Assembly (NCBI GenBank): GCA_023864145.1
Contig: JAIVER010000005.1
Span: 1-15,112, forward strand
DNA from: Thiohalomonas sp.
GTDB lineage: Bacteria; Pseudomonadota; Gammaproteobacteria; GRL18
Length of the DNA stretch: 15,112 nt
Reading direction: 5' to 3'
Part shown: positions 1-7,248 of the stretch, piece after piece
How the letters are laid out: each line of letters opens with the position of its first letter
Numbering within the stretch: the stretch's first letter is position 1
Program-made: the position numbers and the translations under genes
Notes under the pieces: generated by a model
Seen by the model: only the letters and a program-made list of their open reading frames with translations
The model's database searches: none
Told to the model about the DNA's origin: nothing

Positions 1-477
1 AAAAGAAATCATAATGATGAGGTGGCGGATAATTTGCTTAATCAGAACTTCGATCCTGTTGCGCCTAATCATATTTGGGCCGGAGATATTAGCTACTTAA
101 AAACAGGTGAAGGCTGGATGTATTTGGCTGTTGTAATGGATTTGTACTCGCGCCGTATTGTAGGCTGGTACGTCAGCAAACGAATGACAACAGACTTGAT
201 ATGCAAAGCAATGATCATGGCCTGCAACTTAAGGCAACCACCTTTTGGGCTTGTTTTTCACAGTGATCGAGGTTCTCAATATACCAGTAAGCGGTACAGA
301 AAATTACTGAGTAATTATGGAATCCGAGCAAGTATGGCTGATGTTGGAGCTTGTTGGGATAATGCCGTAGTTGAACGCTTTTTTGGAAGTCTCAAGCACG
401 ACTGGATATTTAAAATTGCTCAATCTACCCGTGAACATATGAAGAAAGATGTTGCAGTTTATACCCATGACCTATGA
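1..477 (+). pseudogene. IS3-family transposase (OrfB), truncated at both ends in this window
   Basis: This is the catalytic domain of an IS3-family DDE transposase, which cuts and joins IS ends. The frame is open from base 1, so the start lies outside the window; the GTG at 22 is only the first possible start codon visible. The triad is present: D in WAGDI (base 85), D in FHSDRGSQY (base 265) and E in NAVVERFF (base 373). The second D and the E are 36 codons apart, the D-35-E spacing of the family. The frame matches the family up to KDVAVY, then runs into an IS630-type end at base 460 and stops at 475-477. The usual continuation, an RYYN-type segment and about 30 more residues, is missing. 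Truncation at a TA dinucleotide fits disruption by an IS630-type element. Family assignment is secure; the protein is very unlikely to be active. Confidence 0.88.
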
Positions 478-508
478 AAATCAAGCATTTTCATAGGTCA
501 TGGGTATA
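460..508. repeat. 45-bp palindrome of two facing IS630-type terminal repeats, flanked by TA
   Basis: Bases 462-480 (TACCCATGACCTATGAAAA) are the exact reverse complement of 488-506, with a 7-base loop, TCAAGCA. A TA dinucleotide lies directly outside each arm (460-461 and 507-508), the target duplication typical of IS630/Tc1-type elements. Bases 472-507 read in reverse complement are identical to 14941-14976, the outer end of the IS630 element at the right edge of the window. The palindrome therefore consists of two ends of that element type joined head to head with no body left. It also closes the IS3 frame with a stop. It could be a deletion derivative or the scar of aberrant excision. Confidence 0.8.
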
Positions 509-677
509 GCCCAAATTTGAATCCGATAGAGCGGTTTATGGAAAGTAATGAATGAAAAGGTGAGAAATAATCATTTTTTTCACAGTGCTTAAAGAGTTTC
601 GAGAGAAAATTAATGAGTTTTTTGATGAAATTTTACCGAGCATTTTCAAGTTGATTGGGTATAAGTTCTTCAGTTAA
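505..677 (+). pseudogene. IS630-family transposase, C-terminal remnant with two frameshifts
   Basis: The first frame reads YSPNLNPIERF, the hallmark near the third catalytic acidic residue of IS630-family transposases (the E of NPIE). A single extra base near 538 shifts the frame to WKVMNEKVRNNHFFHS. Another extra base near 587 shifts it again to LKEFREKINEFFDEILP and SIFKLIG, ending at TAA 675-677. Together these give the usual C-terminal tail of the family; everything upstream of YSP is missing and replaced by the palindrome at 462-506. The last codons overlap a probable IS right end. Non-functional. Confidence 0.82.
636..663 (+). mobile_element. Probable right end of the decayed IS630 element, with TA flank
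   Basis: Bases 636-661 end in GGGTA followed by TA at 662-663. They share AGCATTTTCA and TGGGTA in register with the intact end at 481-506 and differ mainly in the middle. This is what a diverged terminal repeat of the same family would look like. The position also marks where the transposase remnant gives way, on the other strand, to amidase-like coding sequence. The boundary is inferred from the repeat and the TA. Confidence 0.5.
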
Positions 678-1016
678 GCTAACTGATTCTTTATCAGATA
701 AGATAAAAGTATGTCTTAAATATTCATCCAGAGGTGTGAGAAAACCCAGAGGGTATCAAAGTCAAAAATAACTGACTGATGATTGGTTGATGCCAGTAAA
801 ATAACATGATAATCCCAAATGACAGGCTGATTCAATGGTGCAGCCATTTGATTGAGCAAGGGGAATTTTTGCGCGGGGTTAGTGATGAGCAGACACCACA
901 TCTTATTCATTGCTATACTGGCGGATGAGAGTGAGCAGTATTAACTGCCAGATATTTTCCTCACAAAAAAGAGCGGTATAAAGGTAATCGGTTTTATGAA
1001 ATTCTTTATTGAGCAT
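664..1016 (-). pseudogene. Protein N-terminal glutamine amidohydrolase-like pseudogene (NTAQ1/Nt_Gln_amidase family)
   Basis: The family deamidates N-terminal Gln of proteins to Glu, which in eukaryotes feeds the N-end rule. On the reverse strand, ATG at 1016 starts MLNKEF and runs to LFCEENIWQL, matching the catalytic-Cys motif (CYCEENIW in human NTAQ1). This frame stops at 903-905. The next frame, from about 910, gives MWCLLITNPAQKFPL, then PVIWDYHVILL with the catalytic His, then FDFDT with the catalytic Asp 15 residues after the His. It stops at 716-718. From about 740 the first phase resumes as LTPLDEYLRHTF and continues to the IS630 end near 663. Cys, His and Asp are thus all encoded, but over two compensating frameshifts. 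The roughly 90-residue C-terminal half known from human NTAQ1 is missing. It is divergent from ycaO, with 41 bases between start codons. Family recognition is from motifs only. Confidence 0.78.
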
Positions 1017-1057
1017 AAGATTAGAATAATTTAAAAAAAATTCAGGATGTTAAAGCA

Positions 1058-2806
1058 ATGACAAAAACCTATATTAAAGGTAAAGATGAGGCTTTGGAAG
1101 TCTCAATTGAAAAAATGCAGGCACAATTGCAGGCACTTGGATTTGAGATTGAAGAAACGCTCTGGCTTAATCCTGTAGGCAATATCTACTCGGTTAATAT
1201 CCAGGATAAAAACTGCCCGTTATTATTTACCAATGGTAAGGGCAGTAGCAAAAATGCCTGTCTTGCCAGTGCTCTGGGAGAATTTTTTGAACGCCTGAAC
1301 TGTAACTATTTCTTTGCTGATTATTATCTGGGTAATAAAATTGCTCATGATGACTTTGTCCATTACCCCAATGAAAAATGGTTTTCTCTGGAAGGTTCAG
1401 ATGCTCAGATGCGTGCTGAACTGCTCAATGATGAATTATGGTCATTTTATGATCCGGAAAAACTTTTAAGCCCTGGACTGCTTGTTGATACTAATTCCGG
1501 TAATGCTCAGCGCGGTATCTGCTCGCTGCCTTTTGTAAGACACAGTGATTTGAAAACAATCTGGTTTCCAGTGAATATTATTGGCAATTTATATGTCAGT
1601 AATGGCATGTCAGCCGGTAATACCATGATGGAAGCCCGTACTCAGGCGCTGTCAGAAGTATTTGAACGCTATGTTAAAAATCGCATTATCGCAGAAGGTA
1701 TCAGCCTGCCTGAGGTACCGGATCATATTATTGAACTGTATCCTAAAATACTTGCTGCCATTGATGAACTGGAAAAAGAAGGTTTTATGATTGAGGTAAA
1801 AGATGCATCATTGGGTGGCCGTTATCCGCTGATCTCTGTGGCAATGATGGAGCCGGACTCCGGGCGTTGTCTGGCATCATTTGGTGCACATCCCAGCTTT
1901 GAGGTGGCATTGGATAGAACCATTACGGAGCTCTTACAGGGACGGTGTCTTGATTCTCTGGATGGTTTTCAAACTCCGTGTTTTGATGCACAAGCCGTGG
2001 CTGACCCGGTTAATCTGGAAAACCACTTTATTGATTCCAGCGGTTTGATAAGCTATGATTTCTTTAAAAAGGACAATGATTACGAGTTTGTCTATTGGGA
2101 TTTTGACAGCAGCACTCAATCAGAGTTTGAGTTTCTTTTGAGTATGCTTGATGGCGAAAATAAAGAGGTTTATATTGCAGATTATGAACATCTGGGTGTT
2201 TATGGTTGTCGTATTCTGGTGCCGGGTGTTTCTGAAATTTATCCGGTTGAAGAACTTAACTGGCAGAATAACAATGAAGGTCTTGCACTCAGAGAGCGCA
2301 TTTTATCTTTAGGTCTTTTAGATGTTGAACAGGCAAAAGAATTATTACAGGAACTGCAAGAAAGTGACTATACTGATCATTCAGATGTCTGTGGTTTGAT
2401 TGGTATTGCACCTGATCCGCAAAGTGTTTTTGAAAGCCTGAGAATCGGTGAATTAAAAGGCATGCTTGCCTTGCACTCAGGTGATTTTACTCAGGCATTG
2501 GAGTGGGCTGAATGGTGTCTGGAAATGGCACAGTTGCCAGCACCCAGAGAAAAACTCTATCGTGCATTGGTGGTCATGCTGGAAATTCATCTGGATGAAA
2601 ATAAGGACCGGGAAATGTATCGCGATGGTTTAGATGCTTTGTATGGTCTGGATACGGTGAAACGCTGTATTGCTCTGATTGATGGTGAAATGCACTATGA
2701 TGCTTTATTTGATGCAGGATTAAAGTTAAACGGTTTGCAGCGTCATCAGAGTTTGTTAACAGCTTATGAGAAGTTACAGGAAGCTAAAAGCAGGTTTAAT
2801 GGCTGA
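1058..2806 (+). CDS. ycaO: YcaO-domain protein, E. coli YcaO type (ribosomal S12 methylthiolation factor)
   Basis: The 582 residues are collinear with E. coli YcaO (586 aa) from MTKTYIKGKDEALE to the end (HQSLLTAYEKLQ). YcaO enzymes activate amide backbones with ATP. The E. coli protein is reported to support beta-methylthiolation of ribosomal protein S12 together with RimO; its exact chemistry there is unsettled. Visible ATP-site signatures are E75-x-x-E78-R79 (GEFFERL) and E200-x-x-E203-R204 (SEVFERYVKNRI), followed by NGMSAGNT-type and FGAHPSFEVALDRTITELLQGR segments. Residues from about 430 on form the helical C-terminal extension of this subtype. AGGA at 1044-1047, ten bases upstream, is a plausible ribosome binding site. 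No precursor peptide, dehydrogenase or exporter gene lies nearby, so a RiPP role is unlikely. It probably heads the transcript that includes folE and folX. Confidence 0.93.
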   Translation: MTKTYIKGKDEALEVSIEKMQAQLQALGFEIEETLWLNPVGNIYSVNIQDKNCPLLFTNGKGSSKNACLASALGEFFERLNCNYFFADYYLGNKIAHDDFVHYPNEKWFSLEGSDAQMRAELLNDELWSFYDPEKLLSPGLLVDTNSGNAQRGICSLPFVRHSDLKTIWFPVNIIGNLYVSNGMSAGNTMMEARTQALSEVFERYVKNRIIAEGISLPEVPDHIIELYPKILAAIDELEKEGFMIEVKDASLGGRYPLISVAMMEPDSGRCLASFGAHPSFEVALDRTITELLQGRCLDSLDGFQTPCFDAQAVADPVNLENHFIDSSGLISYDFFKKDNDYEFVYWDFDSSTQSEFEFLLSMLDGENKEVYIADYEHLGVYGCRILVPGVSEIYPVEELNWQNNNEGLALRERILSLGLLDVEQAKELLQELQESDYTDHSDVCGLIGIAPDPQSVFESLRIGELKGMLALHSGDFTQALEWAEWCLEMAQLPAPREKLYRALVVMLEIHLDENKDREMYRDGLDALYGLDTVKRCIALIDGEMHYDALFDAGLKLNGLQRHQSLLTAYEKLQEAKSRFNG

Positions 2807-2909
2807 TGACTTTAACTCCGATTCTTTTAACCCTAAAGAAAGGGCTGTTATATTTGTAAATGATTGTTTACAATCTACACAGTTTAAATACAAGAATTCT
2901 AAAAAGTAG
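2799..2909 (+). CDS. Possible 36-residue small ORF between ycaO and folE
   Basis: An ATG at 2799 overlaps the ycaO stop by 8 bases and opens a frame starting [18 protein letters not shown] that stops at 2907-2909, seven bases before the preferred folE start. An AGG four bases upstream could serve as a weak ribosome binding site, and the overlap would allow translational coupling. I recognise no family. It could equally be chance open frame within a 110-base spacer. Low confidence. Confidence 0.25.
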   Translation: MADDFNSDSFNPKERAVIFVNDCLQSTQFKYKNSKK

Positions 2910-2916
2910 AAAAGAA

Positions 2917-3456
2917 ATGAAAGAAAATTTTGCCAATATTATCTCGGAAGTCGGAGAAAATCTGGACAGAGATGGCTTAAGAGATACCCCCGAACGAGCA
3001 GCTAAAGCCTTTCAGTTTTTAACTCGCGGCTATCATCAGAATATCGATGAAGTGGTTAATAACGCCATTTTTAAATCTGATAATGATGAAATGGTGCTGG
3101 TTAAAGATATTGAAGTTTATTCCCTGTGTGAACATCACTTATTGCCTTTGATCGGCAAATGTCATGTTGCCTATTTACCGCAAGGTAAAGTCATCGGTTT
3201 GTCCAAAATTGCTCGTATTGTTGATATGTATGCCCGTCGCCTGCAGATTCAGGAAAATATGACTAAGCAGATTGCAGAAAGCATTATGGAAGTCACAGGT
3301 GCCAGAGGCGTTGCCGTGGTATTGGAGGCGAAACATTTATGTATGATGATGCGTGGTGTGGAAAAACAAAATTCTATGATGACCACCTCAATGATGCTGG
3401 GAGCCTTTCGTGAAATGCCCTCCACACGTTCTGAATTTTTAAGTTTGATTCGTTAG
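2917..3456 (+). CDS. folE: GTP cyclohydrolase I (FolE)
   Basis: FolE converts GTP to 7,8-dihydroneopterin triphosphate, the first step to folate and tetrahydromonapterin. With the start at 2917 the protein has 179 residues, close to the Pseudomonas FolE1 length, and begins just before the conserved [13 protein letters not shown] segment. Zinc ligands are C71 and H74 (SLCEHHLLP) and C142 (KHLCMMMRG), with the same Cys-Cys spacing as E. coli. [10 protein letters not shown] and [15 protein letters not shown] are also family signatures. An in-frame ATG at 2860 would add 19 residues that do not resemble the family and has no ribosome binding site. The site before 2917 is also weak (purine-rich AGAAAAG). 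folX follows after 16 bases, the pairing known from Pseudomonas. Function is secure; the start is probable. Confidence 0.93.
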   Translation: MKENFANIISEVGENLDRDGLRDTPERAAKAFQFLTRGYHQNIDEVVNNAIFKSDNDEMVLVKDIEVYSLCEHHLLPLIGKCHVAYLPQGKVIGLSKIARIVDMYARRLQIQENMTKQIAESIMEVTGARGVAVVLEAKHLCMMMRGVEKQNSMMTTSMMLGAFREMPSTRSEFLSLIR

Positions 3457-3472
3457 ATTGGGAAGGTAAGCC

Positions 3473-3856
3473 ATGTCTTTTCAAAAGCAGTCTTCTCAAA
3501 TAGCAACGATTTATATTAAAAACTTACGTCTCAGGACGTTTATTGGTTTTAATGAAGAAGAAAAAAACAAAAAACAGGATGTTATTGTCAATATTCAGCT
3601 GCGTTATGATGCAGCAGCTGCTGCTGAAAGTGATTCTGTTGATGACGCCTGTAACTATAAAATATTAACCAAAAAGATAATTGCCCTGGTAGAAGGGCAG
3701 GCATTTGATCTGTTAGAAAAAATGGCCGGGGATATTATTGCCCTGATTGCTTCTATCGGCAAAGTGCAGGAGGCATCAGTGGAAATTGACAAGCCTCATG
3801 CCTTACGTTTTTCAGACTCTGTTTCCGTTAAAATGGGATACCAGAAGAATGGTTAA
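3473..3856 (+). CDS. folX: Dihydroneopterin triphosphate 2'-epimerase (FolX)
   Basis: FolX epimerises 7,8-dihydroneopterin triphosphate to dihydromonapterin triphosphate on the way to tetrahydromonapterin, the cofactor of bacterial phenylalanine hydroxylase. The 127-residue protein has the FolB/FolX tunnelling fold. It follows E. coli FolX rather than FolB: KNLRLRTFIGFNEEE near residue 17, a CNYKILTKKII segment in place of NALNYRTVTKNII, and VEIDKPHALRFSDSVSV near the C-terminus containing the conserved Lys. GGAAGG at 3461-3466, six bases before the ATG, is a strong ribosome binding site. The substrate is the product of the upstream folE. The stop codon overlaps the stop of the oppositely oriented ispB. 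FolB aldolase is the alternative call, but the sequence favours FolX. Confidence 0.9.
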   Translation: MSFQKQSSQIATIYIKNLRLRTFIGFNEEEKNKKQDVIVNIQLRYDAAAAAESDSVDDACNYKILTKKIIALVEGQAFDLLEKMAGDIIALIASIGKVQEASVEIDKPHALRFSDSVSVKMGYQKNG

Positions 3857-4845
3857 AAGCTTCTTTCAACTGAAAAATTAGCCAGAGTAATCAGCGCTTC
3901 TTTATATTCTGAGTTAGGGATATTATCTAATTGTGCAATGGCCTGTTGAGCTTCATTTTTAGCAATATTACGCGTGTAATCCAGTGCGCCGGTTGTTTCT
4001 ATAGCTTGAGTAATAGCCTTAATTTGATCCAGACCGCCTTGTTCAATAGCTTCCTTAATCAGCGCCGCCTGTTCCTCTGTACCATGTGCCATCGCATAGA
4101 TAAGCGGCAAAGTGGGTTTGCCTTCTGCCAGATCATCACCCACATTTTTACCCATATCTTCACTGCTGGCGCTATAATCAAGAACATCATCTATCAGCTG
4201 AAATGCGGTGCCAAGATGCATACCAAATTTTGCCATGGCCTGTTCAGTGGCTTCATCCTGCTGAGCAACCATCGCACCTAATTGTGAGGCTGACTCAAAT
4301 AATTTTGCTGTTTTGTAATGAATCACTTCAATGTAGCGTGCTTCTGTAGTAGACGCATCATTACAGTTTAATAGTTGTAATACTTCACCTTCGGCAATGG
4401 TATTAGTGGAATGAGAAAGAATTTCCATCACTTTCATACTCTCCACACCTACCATCATCTCAAAGGCTCTGGAATAGAGAAAGTCGCCGACTAATACACT
4501 GGCAGCATTACCCCAGAGTTCATTGGCAGTCTCTTTACCGCGACGTAGTGCAGATTCATCAACCACATCATCATGCAATAAGGTGGCCGTGTGGATAAAT
4601 TCAATCACTGCAGCTAGCGTCACATCATGTTCATCTGTAGTGTCTGATCCTTTAGAATCATTGTAGGCAAAAGCATTGGCACTGAGCAGAACCAGTACAG
4701 GACGGAGGCGTTTGCCAGCGCTATTAATAATGTATTGGCTGATCTGGTTAATTAAAACTACTTCAGAATGAAGGCTGGTTTGAATCAAGCGGTTAACTCG
4801 CTCCATATCACCTTTGATTAATGTGAAAACGTCTTCAATGTTCAT
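3853..4845 (-). CDS. ispB: Octaprenyl diphosphate synthase (IspB), trans-polyprenyl synthase family
   Basis: IspB extends farnesyl diphosphate with isopentenyl diphosphate to make the side chain of ubiquinone and menaquinone. The 330-residue protein aligns along the whole E. coli sequence. GKRLRP lies near residue 44. The first aspartate-rich motif is D92-D93-V-V-D96 (LLHDDVVDE) and the second D219-D220-V-L-D223 (FQLIDDVLDY), with GKNVGDDLAEGKPTLPL after it. A short extra loop (about residues 61-74) sits before the IEFIHTATLLHDD helix. Chain length cannot be read from sequence; octaprenyl is by homology, and a different length is possible. It is divergent from rplU, the standard gammaproteobacterial layout, and convergent with folX, overlapping its last bases. 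No strong ribosome binding site is seen before the ATG. Confidence 0.94.
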   Translation of the reverse strand: MNIEDVFTLIKGDMERVNRLIQTSLHSEVVLINQISQYIINSAGKRLRPVLVLLSANAFAYNDSKGSDTTDEHDVTLAAVIEFIHTATLLHDDVVDESALRRGKETANELWGNAASVLVGDFLYSRAFEMMVGVESMKVMEILSHSTNTIAEGEVLQLLNCNDASTTEARYIEVIHYKTAKLFESASQLGAMVAQQDEATEQAMAKFGMHLGTAFQLIDDVLDYSASSEDMGKNVGDDLAEGKPTLPLIYAMAHGTEEQAALIKEAIEQGGLDQIKAITQAIETTGALDYTRNIAKNEAQQAIAQLDNIPNSEYKEALITLANFSVERSF

Positions 4846-4894
4846 TTGTTGAGTATAAATATCAGTTGCTATTAAAATTCATTTTAGACCCATG

Positions 4895-4900
4895 TATAAT
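4895..4900 (+). promoter_or_regulatory. Possible -10 element (TATAAT) in the ispB-rplU gap
   Basis: A consensus TATAAT lies about 270 bases before rplU. The best spaced -35 is only TTAAAA at 4872-4877 (17-base spacer). It could be a second upstream promoter for rplU, or chance in an AT-rich gap. Confidence 0.3.
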
Positions 4901-5013
4901 TACGCAGGCTGAATAAAACCTATGGATCGTATGTTTACAATATGACTGTGTCAAGCATTTACTGCTGAAAACAGCCGTATTTTAATGAATATTAAAATAA
5001 AAGAGGATAGGGT

Positions 5014-5042
5014 TTGACAGGATTAGAAAAACACGCTAAAAT
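5014..5042 (+). promoter_or_regulatory. Strong sigma-70-type promoter for rplU-rpmA
   Basis: TTGACA at 5014-5019 is a perfect -35 element. It is followed by a 17-base spacer and TAAAAT at 5037-5042. Transcription would start near 5049, leaving a leader of about 120 bases before the rplU start. I see no other gene in the 324 bases between ispB and rplU, and no obvious hairpin in the leader. Confidence 0.75.
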
Positions 5043-5169
5043 TAATCGTCTTAGATTCATGGTTTTTGTTATTGCATCACCCTTAGTATTTTTTAAGTGC
5101 GGGGTTTTAAGCAGGGATATTTTAAACAAAAGCCTTTTATATTTACTTTGGTATGTTTGGAGTATGTGT

Positions 5170-5481
5170 GTGTACGCAGTAATTAAAACTGGCGGTAAGC
5201 AGTATAAAGTAAGTGAAGGTCAGACGCTTAAAGTTGAAAAGTTGAATGCCGAAGAAGGCGAAAGCATTGATCTTAATGAAGTTTTGATGGTTTCTGATGG
5301 CGACGACGTTAAAGTGGGCGCACCTTTTCTTGATGGTGGCAAAGTGATTGCAACAGTTGCTTCTCATGGTCGTGCAAAGAAAGTAACTATTGTTAAGTTT
5401 AGACGTCGTAAGCATCATCGTAAACAGATGGGACATCGTCAGTCTTATACTGAACTTAAAATTGAAAAAATTACTGCATAG
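5170..5481 (+). CDS. rplU: Large ribosomal subunit protein bL21
   Basis: L21 binds 23S rRNA in the large subunit. From the GTG at 5170 the protein has 103 residues, exactly the usual length, and starts (M)[13 protein letters not shown] as in E. coli. The basic [16 protein letters not shown] segment near residue 75 is the rRNA-binding signature. The start is set by GGAG at 5159-5162, seven bases upstream of GTG. The ATG at 5164 lies one base from that site and would add only M-C. The frame is open upstream as far as 5014, but that stretch is promoter and leader. It is first in the rplU-rpmA transcript. Confidence 0.95.
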   Translation: MYAVIKTGGKQYKVSEGQTLKVEKLNAEEGESIDLNEVLMVSDGDDVKVGAPFLDGGKVIATVASHGRAKKVTIVKFRRRKHHRKQMGHRQSYTELKIEKITA

Positions 5482-5527
5482 CTCTTAATAATTACCTCTC
5501 AGTAACACAAGTATAAAAAATTAATAC

Positions 5528-5569
5528 TCAGGTTTTATAGATCGGGTTTTATAAATCAGGTTTTAAAAA
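5528..5569 (+). repeat. Three tandem 14-bp repeats between rplU and rpmA
   Basis: Three adjacent copies occur in exact 14-base register: TCAGGTTTTATAGA, TCGGGTTTTATAAA and TCAGGTTTTAAAAA. The first nine bases differ by at most one. They occupy most of the rplU-rpmA spacer, ending 26 bases before the rpmA start. Function is unknown; polymerase slippage is the simplest origin. Confidence 0.7.
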
Positions 5570-5595
5570 ACGTGTATTAAAAGAAGGATAACAAA

Positions 5596-5853
5596 ATGGC
5601 TCATAAAAAAGCTGGTGGTAGTACCAGAAACGGACGTGATTCGGTATCGAAACGTCTTGGTGTTAAAAAATTTGGTGGTGAAATGGTTGTTGGCGGTAAT
5701 ATTCTTATCCGTCAGCGGGGCACTAAAGTTCATCCTGGTTTAAATGTTGGTATTGGTAAAGATGATACATTATTTGCCAAGGTTGATGGTAAAGTTGTTT
5801 TTGAAACAAAAGGCCCTAAAAACCGTAAATTTGTTAGTGTTATCGCTGCGTAA
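5596..5853 (+). CDS. rpmA: Large ribosomal subunit protein bL27
   Basis: L27 lies near the peptidyl transferase centre, with its N-terminus reaching the tRNA ends. The 85 residues begin [16 protein letters not shown], the invariant gammaproteobacterial N-terminus with no cleaved extension of the Firmicutes type, and include [15 protein letters not shown] and the terminal [16 protein letters not shown] at 5584-5588 lies seven bases before the ATG. It is cotranscribed with rplU and followed by an intrinsic terminator. Confidence 0.97.
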   Translation: MAHKKAGGSTRNGRDSVSKRLGVKKFGGEMVVGGNILIRQRGTKVHPGLNVGIGKDDTLFAKVDGKVVFETKGPKNRKFVSVIAA

Positions 5854-5948
5854 ATTTTATTTTCCGTTACTTACTTTAAAGCAATTGGTTTTAAAATAAC
5901 TAGTTTTAAGGTGATTCGGAAGTTAAAATTTTCAGTATAAACTGACAT

Positions 5949-5990
5949 AAAAGGCTCTGCCAGTTTCTGGCGGAGCCTTTTTTCGTTTTT
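5949..5990 (+). terminator. Rho-independent terminator after rpmA
   Basis: An 11-base stem, GGCTCTGCCAG (5953-5963) against CTGGCGGAGCC (5967-5977), has one mismatch, a TTT loop and a following run of T. An A run before the stem makes it potentially bidirectional. It separates rplU-rpmA from obgE. Confidence 0.9.
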
Positions 5991-6066
5991 TAAACTATAA
6001 TCCTAAATAAACGTGTTCATTGCACGCTATTAACTACCTACTACTCATAAGAAATAAAGGCTGAAA

Positions 6067-7197
6067 ATGAAATTCGTTGATGAAACGACTATAACAGTAG
6101 AATCCGGTCAGGGTGGCAGAGGTATTGCCAGCTTTCGTCGTGAGAAATATATTCCATTTGGCGGCCCGGATGGTGGTGATGGCGGCGATGGTGGTTCAGT
6201 TTTCCTTCGAGCTAGTGATGGTTTAAATACTCTGGCTGATTTTCGCATGACGCGTTTTTATAAGGCAAAAAATGGTCAGGCCGGACAAGGCAAAGAAAAA
6301 ACCGGTCGCGGCGGTGATGATCTCTACGTTGATGTGCCCGTCGGTACCAGTGTTATTGATATAGAAACAGAAGAAAGTCTAGGTGACCTGATGGAAGCTG
6401 CTCAGACTCTTCTGGTTGCCCGGGGCGGTTTTCACGGTCTTGGTAATACCCGCTTTAAGAGTAGTGTAAACCGCGCCCCCAGACAATGCACGCTCGGTAC
6501 ACCGGCAGAACGTCGGGAATTAAAGCTGGAACTAAAAGTACTGGCTGATGTGGGCTTACTGGGTATGCCTAATGCCGGTAAATCCACTTTTATCCGTGCC
6601 GTTTCTCAAGCCAAACCTAAAGTGGCTGATTATCCATTTACTACCCTGATCCCTAATCTTGGTGTCGTCAGTATTCTGGCGCATCGCAGTTTTGTGCTTG
6701 CTGATATTCCCGGTGTAATTGAAGGTGCGTCAGAAGGCGCAGGGCTTGGTATCCGCTTTTTAAAACACGTGGCAAGGACAGGCTTATTATTACATTTTGT
6801 GGATGTAGACCCCTATGACGGCAGTAGTCCGGTTGAAAGTTTTAATGCGATTGAAAAAGAGCTGGAAAAATTTAGTAATACAGCAGAAAATGAACAACTG
6901 GATAGTTTAATTAAGAAAGAACGCTGGCTGGTTATCAACAAAATAGACTTATTAGCTGATGAAGAGCAAGAGCAAAAATGTCATGAAATTGTAGAATCTC
7001 TGGGTTGGCAAGGCCCGGTTTTCAAGATTTCAGCGATGAATAAAGAGGGTACAAAAGAGCTTTGTTTTGCTATTATGGATCATCTGGAAGCTCAAATCGG
7101 CTTCAAAGGTCATGCAGATAATGATGATATTGAAGAAGATTATGAGCAAATTACCAGCGGCACCTACGATGTGGTTTCTGGAAAAATTATCAAATAG
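6067..7197 (+). CDS. obgE: Obg-family GTPase ObgE/CgtA
   Basis: ObgE is an essential GTPase acting in 50S subunit assembly and stress control. The 376-residue protein has the glycine-rich Obg domain (about residues 1-159, with [12 protein letters not shown] near 32-43), then a G domain. The motifs are G1 GMPNAGKS (166-173), switch I with PFTT, G3 DIPG (213-216), G4 NKID (291-294) and G5 SAM (322-324). The tail is short and acidic, as in gammaproteobacteria. AAAGG at 6056-6060 lies six bases before the ATG. The gene follows the rpmA terminator, so it needs readthrough or its own promoter; a TATAAT at 5996-6001 lacks a good -35 partner. It lies 51 bases before proB. Confidence 0.95.
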   Translation: MKFVDETTITVESGQGGRGIASFRREKYIPFGGPDGGDGGDGGSVFLRASDGLNTLADFRMTRFYKAKNGQAGQGKEKTGRGGDDLYVDVPVGTSVIDIETEESLGDLMEAAQTLLVARGGFHGLGNTRFKSSVNRAPRQCTLGTPAERRELKLELKVLADVGLLGMPNAGKSTFIRAVSQAKPKVADYPFTTLIPNLGVVSILAHRSFVLADIPGVIEGASEGAGLGIRFLKHVARTGLLLHFVDVDPYDGSSPVESFNAIEKELEKFSNTAENEQLDSLIKKERWLVINKIDLLADEEQEQKCHEIVESLGWQGPVFKISAMNKEGTKELCFAIMDHLEAQIGFKGHADNDDIEEDYEQITSGTYDVVSGKIIK

Positions 7198-7248
7198 TAT
7201 CTGAACTAGCAACTATCTACTACAAAAAGAAGCCCTATATTTTTTTAC

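Noticed and set aside
716..910. A 64-residue stand-alone reverse-strand gene
   Set aside because: It is the middle segment of the frameshifted amidase pseudogene; the catalytic Cys motif lies upstream in another phase.
806..928. A forward 40-codon ORF (MIIPNDRLIQWC...)
   Set aside because: It is the antisense shadow of the amidase pseudogene and has no family resemblance.
1058..3856. A RiPP/azole biosynthetic cluster around ycaO
   Set aside because: The protein is the E. coli YcaO type, and there is no precursor peptide, dehydrogenase, leader-binding or export gene; neighbours are folate-type genes.
5014..5169. Reading rplU from the upstream ATG-like frame to give a 155-residue protein
   Set aside because: L21 is about 103 residues; the GTG at 5170 has a well-placed GGAG site, and 5014-5042 is the promoter.
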